A stretch of DNA of 64,000 nucleotides from Oscillatoria princeps RMCB-10. GTDB taxonomy: Bacteria > Cyanobacteriota > Cyanobacteriia > Cyanobacteriales > Oscillatoriaceae. Made by a program: the position numbers and the translations under genes. Below, piece after piece: positions 45,543 to 53,549 of this stretch; position 1 is the first letter of the stretch; the number at the start of each line of letters is the position of its first letter. The notes beneath the pieces were generated by a model that saw only the letters and a list, made by a program, of their open reading frames with translations, made no database searches and was not told the origin of the DNA. The stretch spans positions 1 to 64,000 of the forward strand of contig JAHHHT010000013.1 in the NCBI GenBank assembly GCA_019359235.1. Reading direction: 5' to 3'.

Positions 45543-46091
45543 ATGAATCGCCGTAATTTTATTGGATGGATGGGTGTTGGTTCCTTAGCCAGTTATTTGC
45601 CGGTGGCGCTCGCCGCCACTTCTTCCAACACTAAAAAGTTACTTGCTGAGGTGGCAAATGCTGCGCCTGTAGCCCAAAGCGATGGGTTTCGCCGTGTGGG
45701 CACTGTAGCTGAACTCGATCAAACTGGTAAACTGACTGCAGATTCTGTTTTAGTAGTCCGCAACCCAGCGAATCCCAGCAGTCTCTCTGCTGTCAATCCC
45801 CGCTGCACCCACGATGGCTGTACAGTGGAATGGAAAGCCGGTCAAAAAAACTTTTTTTGTCCCTGTCACGACGCTAAGTTTGCAGCAGATGGCAAAGTGC
45901 TGCAAGGTCCGGCTAAACTCCCCCTAGAAACCTACGACACTAAAATAGAAGGTGGTTCAGTCCTTGTGAGAGAGAAGGCGCAAAGAACTTCTCAAGCCCA
46001 ACAAAACCGTCTCAGCGCTCAAAACAGCGAGCGCAACTACGAGGAGTGCGAAGGGGAACACGAGGAGTCAGAACACCACGGCTACAGCTGA
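45543..46091 (+). CDS. Exported Rieske-type [2Fe-2S] protein
   Basis: 182 residues from the ATG at 45543. The N-terminus MNRRNFIGWMGVGSLASYL is a twin-arginine signal (R-R-N-F-I-G), so the folded cluster protein is exported by Tat. The Rieske ligands are CTHDGC and CPCHDAKF. The C-terminus is charged and His/Glu-rich (ECEGEHEESEHHGYS), which might bind metal. It is too short and differently organised for PetC of the b6f complex. It follows the lipoprotein rubrerythrin gene by 130 bp on the same strand. Function unknown; electron carrier to a periplasmic peroxidase is a reasonable guess. Confidence 0.92.
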   Translation: MNRRNFIGWMGVGSLASYLPVALAATSSNTKKLLAEVANAAPVAQSDGFRRVGTVAELDQTGKLTADSVLVVRNPANPSSLSAVNPRCTHDGCTVEWKAGQKNFFCPCHDAKFAADGKVLQGPAKLPLETYDTKIEGGSVLVREKAQRTSQAQQNRLSAQNSERNYEECEGEHEESEHHGYS

Positions 46092-46097
46092 GGCCAA

Positions 46098-46140
46098 AAA
46101 TAAAAAGGAAAAGGGCCGAGCGAATTCCTTTTCCTTTTTA
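46098..46140 (+). terminator. Probable terminator after the Rieske gene
   Basis: TAAAAAGGAAAAGG, a 12-nt loop, then CCTTTTCCTTTTTA: a 13-14 bp stem ending in T-rich sequence, 7-20 bp after the stop codon. The A-rich left arm also makes it usable in the opposite direction. Confidence 0.65.
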
Positions 46141-46162
46141 AGCCGTGGGCATCTCCATCGGG

Positions 46163-46168
46163 TATAAT
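46163..46168 (+). promoter_or_regulatory. -10 box upstream of the cyclase gene
   Basis: TATAAT preceded by CATCGGG, 108 bp upstream of the ATG at 46277 and just after the terminator hairpin. No strong -35 element at optimal spacing. Confidence 0.35.
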
Positions 46169-46276
46169 CTTTTGTGGGAAGCATCGCCTGTCCGTTCCCA
46201 ACCGTCCAGCCAGATGTCTGCCCCTCAAGAGACCCCAAAAATGCCCCAGTCTTCTCAATGAAATCGCCAAAGCCAA

Positions 46277-47506
46277 ATGTTAAAATCTAAGCCTAGCTCA
46301 AAGAGTCTACTGGATACGAGACTGCACGGCACTCGTACCAGTGCCTTTATGGATGAGCTATTAAGCAACAGCGCTCACTTTTTAATCCTGAAGAGCCTGT
46401 CAGATTTAATCTTAGTGGGTTGGCCAAGTTTCATCACAGACCCAACCGAATATTTGCTGGCGGGATCAATGCTCGTGCAAGCTTGGGATCTGTCACGCCC
46501 CAGCGCTCACCGTTTTTGGGGCAACCTCACCGGCGTGACGGTCTACACGGCGCTCGATTTGCCTGTAGACGGGCTGGAGTTTTTCCAAAACCCCACTCAC
46601 CTTGTATTTTGGTTATTTTCCCTGATTATTGCCACCTTGCAGGGACTGCGATTTCATTGGGCTAGGGGAACTTATCGCTTGATTATTCCCCTCGAAAGCT
46701 TGGCTAGGACTCTGATGGTGGTAGCTTTTTATATAGTGATTGGACTCACCGACCAGTCAATGTCTCCTCTCCAACAAATAGTGAACTTTCAGGTGAGTGA
46801 CGAACACTGGTTTTTGCTTTGGAGTATGGTGTTGGTCGGTCTGCTTTTGGGCTTGCAGTCGCTACAGATAACCGAACAAAGACAGCAGCTACAAGAAACC
46901 GCAAAAGTTCTGCGAAATATGGCTGAGTGGGGGATGGGAAGTCATGCTGTTGCGGCTGCAGTCCACAATCCGGAAGCGCTGGCATTTCACAAGTGCGAGC
47001 GCACAATTATTTTTATGGACATTCGCGGCTTCACGGCTTGGTGCGAGCAGACAAAACCAGACACTGTTGCCGCTGTTCTGAATAAGTATTACCGCAGTGT
47101 CGAACCGGCAGCAGCCCAGCACCTGCCTCTTAGAATAACATTTACCGCCGATGAAGTCATGGCCATTTATGCCACGCCCCAGCAGGGGGTTGCCGCCGCC
47201 CGGGACATGCGCCAAGCGGCACTGCAAACCCTTACTCCCTATAATATAGGGGCTGGATGTGCGGTGCACTGCGGCAGTGTTGTAGAAGGGCTTTTTGGCA
47301 GTGAGGATGTCCGGACTTACACCGTTATTGGGGATGTCGTCAACACAGCAAAGAGACTGGAAAGCGCTACCCCGGCAGGAGAAATTACTGTTTCCGATGC
47401 CATCTATCAAGCTCTGGGTAAAGAGTTAGCAGTTGAACCCTGCAAACCCATTTTAGCCAAGGGCAAGACAGAGGCGCTACTTGCTTGGCGACTGCTTCCC
47501 TCCTGA
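46277..47506 (+). CDS. Membrane-bound class III adenylate/guanylate cyclase
   Basis: 409 residues. The N-terminal about 195 residues contain several membrane helices (for example HLVFWLFSLIIATLQGL and LARTLMVVAFYIVIGL, WSMVLVGLLLGLQSL). After a short linker comes the class III cyclase domain: first metal Asp in FMDIRGFTAWCE, second in FTADEVMAIY, and YTVIGDVVNTAKRLES with the transition-state Asn and Arg region. It would make cAMP or cGMP from NTP at the cytoplasmic face; substrate cannot be told with certainty. It follows the Rieske gene across a terminator, so it is probably a separate transcription unit. Confidence 0.93.
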   Translation: MLKSKPSSKSLLDTRLHGTRTSAFMDELLSNSAHFLILKSLSDLILVGWPSFITDPTEYLLAGSMLVQAWDLSRPSAHRFWGNLTGVTVYTALDLPVDGLEFFQNPTHLVFWLFSLIIATLQGLRFHWARGTYRLIIPLESLARTLMVVAFYIVIGLTDQSMSPLQQIVNFQVSDEHWFLLWSMVLVGLLLGLQSLQITEQRQQLQETAKVLRNMAEWGMGSHAVAAAVHNPEALAFHKCERTIIFMDIRGFTAWCEQTKPDTVAAVLNKYYRSVEPAAAQHLPLRITFTADEVMAIYATPQQGVAAARDMRQAALQTLTPYNIGAGCAVHCGSVVEGLFGSEDVRTYTVIGDVVNTAKRLESATPAGEITVSDAIYQALGKELAVEPCKPILAKGKTEALLAWRLLPS

Positions 47507-47626
47507 ATTCAATTTTATACTGCCCGCGCCCAGACAGCTCCCCCATCCCTTGCTAGGCTGACTTTTCTTGACAGGGGAATATAAAAAAAAATATGTAATC
47601 TGTATATATTTCAAAATCTCAGGTGA

Positions 47627-47723
47627 TATAGCGTTTCTCATCCTTTGTGAGGTACTGAGAAACCCGGTTTCTTTAAGAAACCGGGTTTCTGGGCCATAGT
47701 TCATCCAACTGAGAACCGCTATA
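47627..47723. mobile_element. 97-bp MITE-like element with TATAGCG-TTCTCA ends, copy 1
   Basis: Begins TATAGCGTTTCTCATCC and ends GAGAACCGCTATA, imperfect terminal inverted repeats of about 14 bp. The centre is GAAACCCGGTTTC followed by its inverted partner, separated by TTTAA. Copy 2 at 48575-48672 shares the whole structure, including GTGAGGTACTGAGAAACCC. It lies just upstream of the SafE-like gene. Confidence 0.75.
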
Positions 47724-47820
47724 ATGAATGGCAACTCAGGCGCGGATAGCCGCGTGTGGGTTTGTTTTGTTAATCCATCAGAGTCAATCAGTAGTCTGCT
47801 CTTGGATTGGGGTGTTGCAA

Positions 47821-48546
47821 ATGCCGAGTTTGTACGTGTTTTTAGTATTGGGTTTTGTGGGCAGCGGTCACTGCGCCGGCATGTGCGGCCCGTTTGTGAT
47901 GGCCTATACCCGCCCTCAAAGCAACAGCTGGCACTCTCACGTGCTGTACGGTTTGGGTCGCTCTACGACTTATGCTTTCATGGGATTTATCGCCAGTAGC
48001 TTCGGTCAGGTTTTGCAGGGTTTGCTGGGATTGCGAGCCGCTATCCTGATTCTGGCTGGGGTGCTGATGCTATATTTAGCCTTGGGACAGCTGCACCTGC
48101 TGCCGGTCCGGCTTTTGCCGGTGCAGAATTGGCGGTGGTATCAAAAGAGTCTCGGGCGTTTATTTGACAGCAATCGCTGGTATCGCACCTATCCGCTGGG
48201 CGTTTTTCTGGGGTTTATTCCTTGCGGTTTGACGGCAATTGCCCTGTCGCTGGCGATTACCCAACCGGTGCCGGTGGCGACCACCGGCATGTTTATTTTT
48301 GGCCTCGGCACTATGCCGGCTATGGTGGGCTTTGGGTTGCTGATTCAGCGCCTGAAAATTCCCCGCCTGGAACGTTATATGGCGGCGCTGATGGCTGTGC
48401 TGGGCGGTCTTACTATTTGGATGGGAATGTATCGTTTGGGTTGGGCTGCGCCACCCCCCCAAAAGGAACTCCTGATGCGCCTGCACCCTGCAGCGCCGCC
48501 TGGTGAGTCTCACAATCATCAAATGCCCCACGAACACCATCACTAA
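47821..48546 (+). CDS. Sulfite exporter TauE/SafE-like (DsbD_2) membrane protein
   Basis: 241 residues from the ATG at 47821; an in-frame ATG at 47728 would add 31 unrelated residues. Six membrane helices in the CcdA/DsbD-like pattern, with GSGHCAGMCGPFVMA near the N-terminus (two Cys and His) and the matching GFIPCGLTAIAL in the second half. The C-terminal tail is His-rich (HNHQMPHEHHH). Close relatives are found with copper and cytochrome oxidase assembly genes, so metal handling or thiol transfer is likely; not proven here. The gene is flanked on both sides by copies of the same MITE-like element. Confidence 0.88.
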   Translation: MPSLYVFLVLGFVGSGHCAGMCGPFVMAYTRPQSNSWHSHVLYGLGRSTTYAFMGFIASSFGQVLQGLLGLRAAILILAGVLMLYLALGQLHLLPVRLLPVQNWRWYQKSLGRLFDSNRWYRTYPLGVFLGFIPCGLTAIALSLAITQPVPVATTGMFIFGLGTMPAMVGFGLLIQRLKIPRLERYMAALMAVLGGLTIWMGMYRLGWAAPPPQKELLMRLHPAAPPGESHNHQMPHEHHH

Positions 48547-48574
48547 CACCGGCTACCACCTGCGAGCCGGTCAA

Positions 48575-48672
48575 TATAGCCTTTCTCATATTAGTGAGGT
48601 ACTGAGAAACCCGGTTTCTTAAAGAAACCGGGTTTCTGGGCAAACACGTTCATCTAACTGAGAACCGCTATA
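48575..48672. mobile_element. 98-bp MITE-like element, copy 2
   Basis: TATAGCCTTTCTCATATT at the left, CTGAGAACCGCTATA at the right, centre GAGAAACCC-GGTTTCTTAAAG-AAACCGGGTTTC. Same family and orientation as copy 1 at 47627-47723. The two flank the SafE-like gene by less than 100 bp on either side. A further GAAACCCGGTTTC half follows at 48691-48708. Confidence 0.75.
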
Positions 48673-48757
48673 AATCTCAGAAACCTACCTGCAGAGAAAC
48701 CCGGTTTCTTAACCTGGTAAGCTGTTAGGCTTTTGATATGCTTATGGTTGAGAGGGA

Positions 48758-48805
48758 GGCAGAGCCTCCAGTCCTCATTCCCAGGCAGAGCCTGGGAACG
48801 AGGGG
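48758..48805. repeat. Dispersed GAGGCAGAGCCTC / TTCCCAGG palindrome
   Basis: GGAGGCAGAGCCTCC, 8-bp spacer, ATTCCCAGGC-AGA-GCCTGGGAACGAGG. Second full copy of the composite seen at 3385-3432, here at the 3' side of the ProA-like gene. Confidence 0.85.
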
Positions 48806-48855
48806 ATAATGAGGGGATATGTCACAGAAATTTCGGGGGAGTCCGCCGCTAGTTC

Positions 48856-50124
48856 CTATGAGAATTGTCCATTTCCCTGAACGATGTGTTTGAGCGTTGT
48901 CAGGGTTTCCAAGCCAATCAACCCCCGGCGATGCCCTTTTTGGTTCGACATCCCCAGAAAAATTGCGTCTCCTTGCTTCGGCTGCCGGTAAAAGCGGGGG
49001 GACGCATTTATATAGGTAGAAGCGCTATTGATTTCCAAGGCAAACTGGCGGCTTTCCTGATAGGATTCTGTGACAATGCAATCGGCATGGCCGCTACTGT
49101 ACCGGTTAATCCAGGCAATGCCGGCATCCAGACTCTCCACGACTTTAAACGCTACTGTCTTGGTTAAATAGGCTTGGTTCCACTCGGATGGGTCAGCCGG
49201 CTTTAACTGTGGGAAATCAGCTTGCAGCTGGGCGTCTCCCCTGATTTCAAAGCCCTTTTCCTTAAGGCTGTTCCACAGCATTGTCAGGGAAGAGGGCTTT
49301 TGGTCTCGGTGAATCAGCACTTTCTCAATGGCGTTGACTGGATCTGGCTCGCTCTGGTGGCTGTCTGCAATCACCCAGCGAGCGACATCTAAGCTGCCGG
49401 TGGGGGACCAGTAGAGGTAGCAGTTGCCCATAGCCGACTTTAACACCGGCGCGGTGGCTTGCCGCACCACCTGCTGCACCAGACTGGGCCGGCCATAGGG
49501 AATGACTAGGTTTATGTACTGATCTAGGGTGACTAAATCCCGGATGGAGGCTCCCTGCTCGCAGGGGAGCAGCTGCAGGCACGCCACCGGCAGGCCGGTT
49601 TGTTGCAGCGCCGACTGCAAGGACTGGACAATCACATCGTTGGAGTGGCTGGCTTCACTCCCGCCTTTGAGAATCAGGCTGTTGCCGGTTTTGACGCACA
49701 AACCGGCTGCGATTGCGCCCAAATCCGGAAATGCCTCGTACACCAAGGCGATCGCGCCCAGGGGCATCAGCTGGCAGTAAATCTGGGAGTGTTCCATCTG
49801 GTAAGGAGCGCTGAGCACCCTCCGCAGCGGATCGCCTAACTCCGACAGCCGCTGCAGAATTTGGATTGCTGTCTGGAGCCTTTCGGGTGTCAGCTTCAGC
49901 CATTCCAGAATCAGCTCTGGCACGGCCATTTCCCGAGAAGCTTCTAAATCGAGGGTGTTTGCTTCCAGGATGTCGTTGGCGTCGCGCTTTAGCGCTTTTG
50001 CCATTGCTTGTAAGGTTCTCGAACGGTCCGCCCCGTTTACGGAGGCCAATTCCAAGGATGCCTGATAGGCGCGGCGAGCGGCAGCAAGGGGAGCAGATGT
50101 TGGATTCAAGGAGTCGGTTGTCAT
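48856..50124 (-). CDS. Gamma-glutamyl phosphate reductase paralogue (ProA-like) without the catalytic cysteine
   Basis: 422 residues, normal ProA length, with AMAKALKRDANDILEAN, GAIALVYEAFPDLGAIAAG and LILKGGSEASHSN of the aldehyde dehydrogenase fold. ProA reduces gamma-glutamyl phosphate to the semialdehyde in proline synthesis using a Cys in the motif V-C-N-A-x-E. Here the same place reads DPVNAIEKVL: Val replaces Cys, and the preceding segment (YWSPTGSLDVARWVIADSHQ) is diverged. The reading frame is otherwise intact over full length. Cyanobacteria often carry two ProA-like proteins; this looks like the non-canonical one, possibly without reductase activity. The start is 4 bp from the stop of the upstream gene, indicating co-transcription. 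Confidence 0.85.
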   Translation of the reverse strand: MTTDSLNPTSAPLAAARRAYQASLELASVNGADRSRTLQAMAKALKRDANDILEANTLDLEASREMAVPELILEWLKLTPERLQTAIQILQRLSELGDPLRRVLSAPYQMEHSQIYCQLMPLGAIALVYEAFPDLGAIAAGLCVKTGNSLILKGGSEASHSNDVIVQSLQSALQQTGLPVACLQLLPCEQGASIRDLVTLDQYINLVIPYGRPSLVQQVVRQATAPVLKSAMGNCYLYWSPTGSLDVARWVIADSHQSEPDPVNAIEKVLIHRDQKPSSLTMLWNSLKEKGFEIRGDAQLQADFPQLKPADPSEWNQAYLTKTVAFKVVESLDAGIAWINRYSSGHADCIVTESYQESRQFALEINSASTYINASPRFYRQPKQGDAIFLGMSNQKGHRRGLIGLETLTTLKHIVQGNGQFS

Positions 50125-50128
50125 GGAG

Positions 50129-50536
50129 CTAACGCCTGTAAGCCAGCCACACCATCAGCGCTGGCAGCACGGCCAGCAGAACTGCTACGATCGCCCAGGG
50201 AATGATATTGGCTCCCACTGGCGAGCGCAGCGCTAAGGGAAGCCATACGATCAGCAGCACTAAGATAATTCCCAGGGCCAAGGGCAAGTAACTGTCCCTT
50301 ATCCCAGAATAGGCTTTATTCCACTGGTGGCCCGTCCATCGCCAAGCTTGTTTGTACGGATAAGTCGTGGAGAGTTGCTCGATTGTGTGGCCGTTTTCTT
50401 CCACGACAAATATCTGCTGACACCGATTGCAGCCAAACGCTTCTGTCAGGGCAATGGGAACGAGCTTCCCGCGACGCCGGCAAGGGCACGGGTACTCAGC
50501 ATTTAAGTCAATCTTCTGGGATTTTTGAGATTGCAC
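50129..50536 (-). CDS. Hypothetical membrane protein with N-terminal zinc-ribbon-like motif
   Basis: 135 residues. The N-terminal part has CPCRRRGKLVPIALTEAFGCNRCQQIF, two Cys pairs that could form a zinc ribbon. The C-terminal half has two membrane helices, YLPLALGIILVLLIVWLPLAL and IPWAIVAVLLAVLPALMVWL, ending in YRR. No family name is known to me. It is the upstream partner of the ProA-like gene with only 4 bp between stop and start, so the two are probably one operon; the functional link is unknown. Confidence 0.75.
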   Translation of the reverse strand: MQSQKSQKIDLNAEYPCPCRRRGKLVPIALTEAFGCNRCQQIFVVEENGHTIEQLSTTYPYKQAWRWTGHQWNKAYSGIRDSYLPLALGIILVLLIVWLPLALRSPVGANIIPWAIVAVLLAVLPALMVWLAYRR

Positions 50537-50893
50537 AAGTGAGTGTACAGCAAAAACTATACTATCTGAGCTTATCTAAACTATCTGGGGAAGGATGTTT
50601 TTTCCCTTAATCTTTTAACAATGTCCGTCAACCGCAGACTGGCGTTCGGCGGTGCGCAGCCAAAACACCGCTGATATCTAGGCTAATGTAGCAATTTTAG
50701 CACTCTCCACTGAGGGCTGGCACCTGTCTTGCGAGAGAGCTGCTTCCGCATGGGGCATGGGGCATGGGTAAGATTTTCAGCAATGCGATGATACGATGAT
50801 GCGATGATGCCCAGTGCCCAGTGCCCAATGCCCAATATCAGAAAAGTCTGGAGCGTTTCTGCCCCAGGCCTTTATGATATGTGCTTCCCTCAA
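50537..50893. repeat. Spacer with GGGCATG and CCCAGTG heptamer runs
   Basis: No gene. CATGGGG-CATGGGG-CATGGG lies at 50750-50768, then an ACGATGATGCGATGATGC stretch, and CCCAGTG-CCCAGTG-CCCAATG-CCCAATA at 50810-50838. These are degenerate 7-bp tandem repeats, the class known as STRR in cyanobacteria. Confidence 0.7.
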
Positions 50894-50965
50894 AGCGGGT
50901 CACGCGATTCGAACGCGCGACATTCACCTTGGCAAGGTGACGCTCTACCACTGAGCTAGACCCGC
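50894..50965 (-). tRNA. tRNA-Gly (anticodon GCC)
   Basis: Reverse strand: acceptor GCGGGTC paired with GACCCGC, D arm GCTCAGTGGTAGAGC, anticodon stem TCACC/GGTGA with loop TTGCCAA (anticodon GCC), T arm GCGCG-TTCGAAT-CGCGT. Discriminator T (U), typical for bacterial Gly tRNA. No encoded CCA. 72 nt. Confidence 0.97.
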
Positions 50966-51056
50966 TCGCCTTCCAACAATTTCTAGTGTGTCAGACTTTT
51001 GAGAGTTTGTCAACGGTTTTCCAAAAAATTTTTCAAAAAAATTTTTGGGGCCACTT

Positions 51057-51638
51057 TCAGGGCTGTTCCGGGGGCTGGGCGGGCACTTCGGGCCTCAAGT
51101 TTTTCAGGGTGGCGGGCAGACTCTGGGGCGCACCGGCGGCGTACAGTTCTGCGGCGGCGCTGCTCTTGAGAAGGCGCATCAAACTGGCCATCTCCAGGGC
51201 GCTCATCGCGTAGTTCCAGCCGAGGTTGCTCTTGATGCCGGCTCGCTCTAGGGCTTGCTGCATGGTGTCTGCGGTGATGATGCCGAATATCACCGGCACG
51301 CCGGTTTGGAATCCCGCCGCCGCAATCCCCTTGGCCACTTCTGCCGCCACATAGTCGAAGTGGGGCGTTTGGCCACGGATCACCGCACCCAGGCAAATTA
51401 CGGCATCGTAGCGACCGCTGAGGGCCAGCTGCCGGGCCACCAGGGCGACTTCAAAACTTCCCGGCACCCAAGCGTAATCCACCTGCGTCCCGTGCGGGTC
51501 GGTGTTGACGCCGTGGCGCTTCAGGCAATCCTGACAGCCTTCCAGAAGCTTGTTGGTGATCAGGTCGTTGAACCGACCGATGACGATTGCCAACCGCAAC
51601 GAGCCGGTTTGAGTGAACGTTCCCTCGAAAACTGCCAT
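51057..51638 (-). CDS. ribH: 6,7-dimethyl-8-ribityllumazine synthase
   Basis: Penultimate enzyme of riboflavin synthesis, condensing the ribityl-aminouracil with dihydroxybutanone phosphate. The core is clear: [43 protein letters not shown] with the catalytic His, [22 protein letters not shown] and [16 protein letters not shown]. At 193 residues it exceeds the usual 155-160 by a Pro/Ala-rich C-terminal tail ([17 protein letters not shown] ... PPEQP) that has no recognised function. Start ATG at 51638. Upstream on the same strand is psbZ, 121 bp away. Confidence 0.96.
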   Translation of the reverse strand: MAVFEGTFTQTGSLRLAIVIGRFNDLITNKLLEGCQDCLKRHGVNTDPHGTQVDYAWVPGSFEVALVARQLALSGRYDAVICLGAVIRGQTPHFDYVAAEVAKGIAAAGFQTGVPVIFGIITADTMQQALERAGIKSNLGWNYAMSALEMASLMRLLKSSAAAELYAAGAPQSLPATLKNLRPEVPAQPPEQP

Positions 51639-51759
51639 CTGAGACTTTTATTGTTTATTGGTAATTTCCAACTTGTAACTCATGGGGGGAGAAATGAACA
51701 TGGGCCATTAGCCATTAGCCATTAGCGATGAGCCAATGACAAATGACCAATGACAAAGC
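51639..51759. repeat. Heptamer-type tandem repeats between psbZ and ribH
   Basis: GCCATTA-GCCATTA-GCCATTA-GCGATGA lies at 51703-51731, followed by AATGACAAATGACCAATGACAAAG. These are 7-bp tandem repeats like those at 50750, 52450 and 63781. Confidence 0.75.
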
Positions 51760-51948
51760 CTAGACCACCAAGTAGTTCAAGATGCCTACGAGAATGACGA
51801 GAGCGAACCAGATGCCGGAACCGAGAAACAGCAGGGGTTTGGACTGATCCCAGTTCTGGGGTGAGGCATAGGCGACGGGGACGCCAATGACCATTACGAA
51901 GGACAGCAGGACGAGAGCGGTGAGCGCAATTTGAAATACGATAGTCAT
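51760..51948 (-). CDS. psbZ: Photosystem II reaction centre protein Z
   Basis: 62 residues with two membrane helices, [24 protein letters not shown] and [24 protein letters not shown], joined by the lumen or stroma-side loop [10 protein letters not shown], exactly the PsbZ (Ycf9) layout and length. PsbZ is a small PSII core subunit near CP43. The start follows AGAAAGGAAAATG, a good ribosome-binding site. Solitary gene upstream of ribH. Confidence 0.95.
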   Translation of the reverse strand: MTIVFQIALTALVLLSFVMVIGVPVAYASPQNWDQSKPLLFLGSGIWFALVILVGILNYLVV

Positions 51949-53549
51949 TTTCCTTTCTGATACATTTACGCGACATTCCCTGGAAAAACTCCGGGCAACG
52001 CAACGATAGCACTATCACCCGTAAAAGTGATAGAGGCGGTATCCCGCAAAGCTTTCAGGAAAATCCCGAAAGCGCTATTTCAGGAACGTTTTAAGACGGT
52101 GTTTTGGCACCCCCTCACCTTGGGCGTCTTCAAGTCAGCGCCGTTTTTGTTGCTTTAAGCTCAATTTCCCGCTTCACCTGGCAACCGTGTCGGAAGTCTC
52201 AAAGGCGGGTCGAGAATTAAGCGCGACATCAAACGGTTGGCATGATTCGCTAACGCTATTTTGCTCCTGATTTATTGCATTATACCGCGTTCCGCTGCTT
52301 TGCGTCAAGAATCCAGGATTAAATCCTGCTCCCAACACGAGCGGTGGACTGGACAGCAAAGATTCCGCCTGACTCAGGATACTCCAGAATCAGCCCTGAG
52401 TCTTACGCTACCAAAAAATGACGCCATAGCAGCAGTGTCTCTGGGAGGACATGGGGCATGGGGCATGGGGCATGGGGCATGGGGCATGGGGCATGGCGCA
52501 TGGGGCATTGGCTTTCCCCTCACACCTAACCCCTAACACCTAACCCCTCACACCTGGCCCCTAACCCCTCACATGGGGCACGCCCGCATTGGGCCATAGG
52601 CGACCGGCAATCGGGCATGGGGTCAATTCTCACTTACCTTCTGAAATCTACCCCCTAACCCCTAACCCCTTAAGGGCACGCCCGTATGGGCCAGGCCGGC
52701 TGGTGCCGGCAGGCGGGCACAAGGTCGGCCCCTACTTTACATTACAGGACTTTTCTTTACAGAAACTTTAGATACTAGCCATTGACAGTCATTTATCAGA
52801 AGGCATAGCTTAGATATGTGTCTTTTGGCAGGTGAGTGGCAGTTATAGCAGTATTCACTTAGGTTAGGACATTAGGATCGGAGGGAACGCCTGTCCTACG
52901 CCTTTTATTAGGACATTAGGATCGGAGGGAACGCCTGTCCTACGCCTTTTATCCCTAGGCCACTGATGTCCTAACCAATATGACTACTGCTATAACTTGT
53001 GGGAAAGGGATAGCACACACAATTAACGTCTGTCAAGGGCTGGGTTTGCAGGCAACTGTCAAGTGGCGGTGCCGGTGATACTGGTCAGAATATTTGGGCG
53101 CAGAGGCGTGCAATTGGAGACGCGATGAGGCGTTGTATTTGAGCGACTGGGCGCGAGCAATTGAGAGGTGACTCGGCTGTTCTATAGCAATGGACAGCTC
53201 AGTAATGCCTAAGGCATCTCACGTGCTAGTAGGTACCAGGCGTTTCGCCTGTCCGACCTCCTAGGGGGATGAAATTGGCCTTGTTCCAAGGAGAGCCGGT
53301 CGAAAATTTGACTCGCACCGAATTTAACAGTCAGAGGATATCCACATACAGAGGGCCAGAAAGGGGAGCGGTCAGGTGAAGAAAAGATAAAGTTACTAGA
53401 AAGGGATTGACACCAAGGAAAGGGGCGCTTAGAGTAGAGGAGGTGTGAAAAATCAGAAAAGTTCAGCAGAGCAAGCGGAGAATATGCAGAAGTGTGTTTC
53501 GCCCGCCAGCGCTACCCGTAAAGATTTACGACGAAAAAGGAGGAAATAG
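51949..53549. repeat. 1.6-kb gene-free repeat region
   Basis: No credible gene on either strand. It holds the psbZ promoter at the left, about eight tandem ATGGGGC heptamers at 52450-52505, a run of CCTAACCCCTAACA-like units at 52512-52570 and 52650-52672, a 151-bp MITE-like element at 52844-52994, and a 50-bp segment at 53186-53235 (ATAGCAATGGACAGCTCAG ... TCTCACGTGCTAGTAGG) whose inverted copy is at 55056-55108. The last 150 bp (AAGTTACTAGAAAGGG onward) is the leader of the sigma-like gene. Confidence 0.75.
52844..52994. mobile_element. 151-bp MITE-like element with TATAGC ends
   Basis: Left end TATAGCAGTATTCACTTAGG-TTAGGAC, right end GTCCTAACC-AATATGACTACTGCTATA. Inside, a 44-bp unit (TTAGGACATTAGGATCGG ... 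GTCCTACGCC) is present twice in tandem at 52864 and 52908. Same family as 37613-37747. Confidence 0.75.

Noticed and set aside
50750..52505. Heptamer arrays as possible replication origin iterons
   Set aside because: Units are degenerate and the same heptamers occur at several distant intergenic sites; no dnaA gene or DnaA-box cluster is near.
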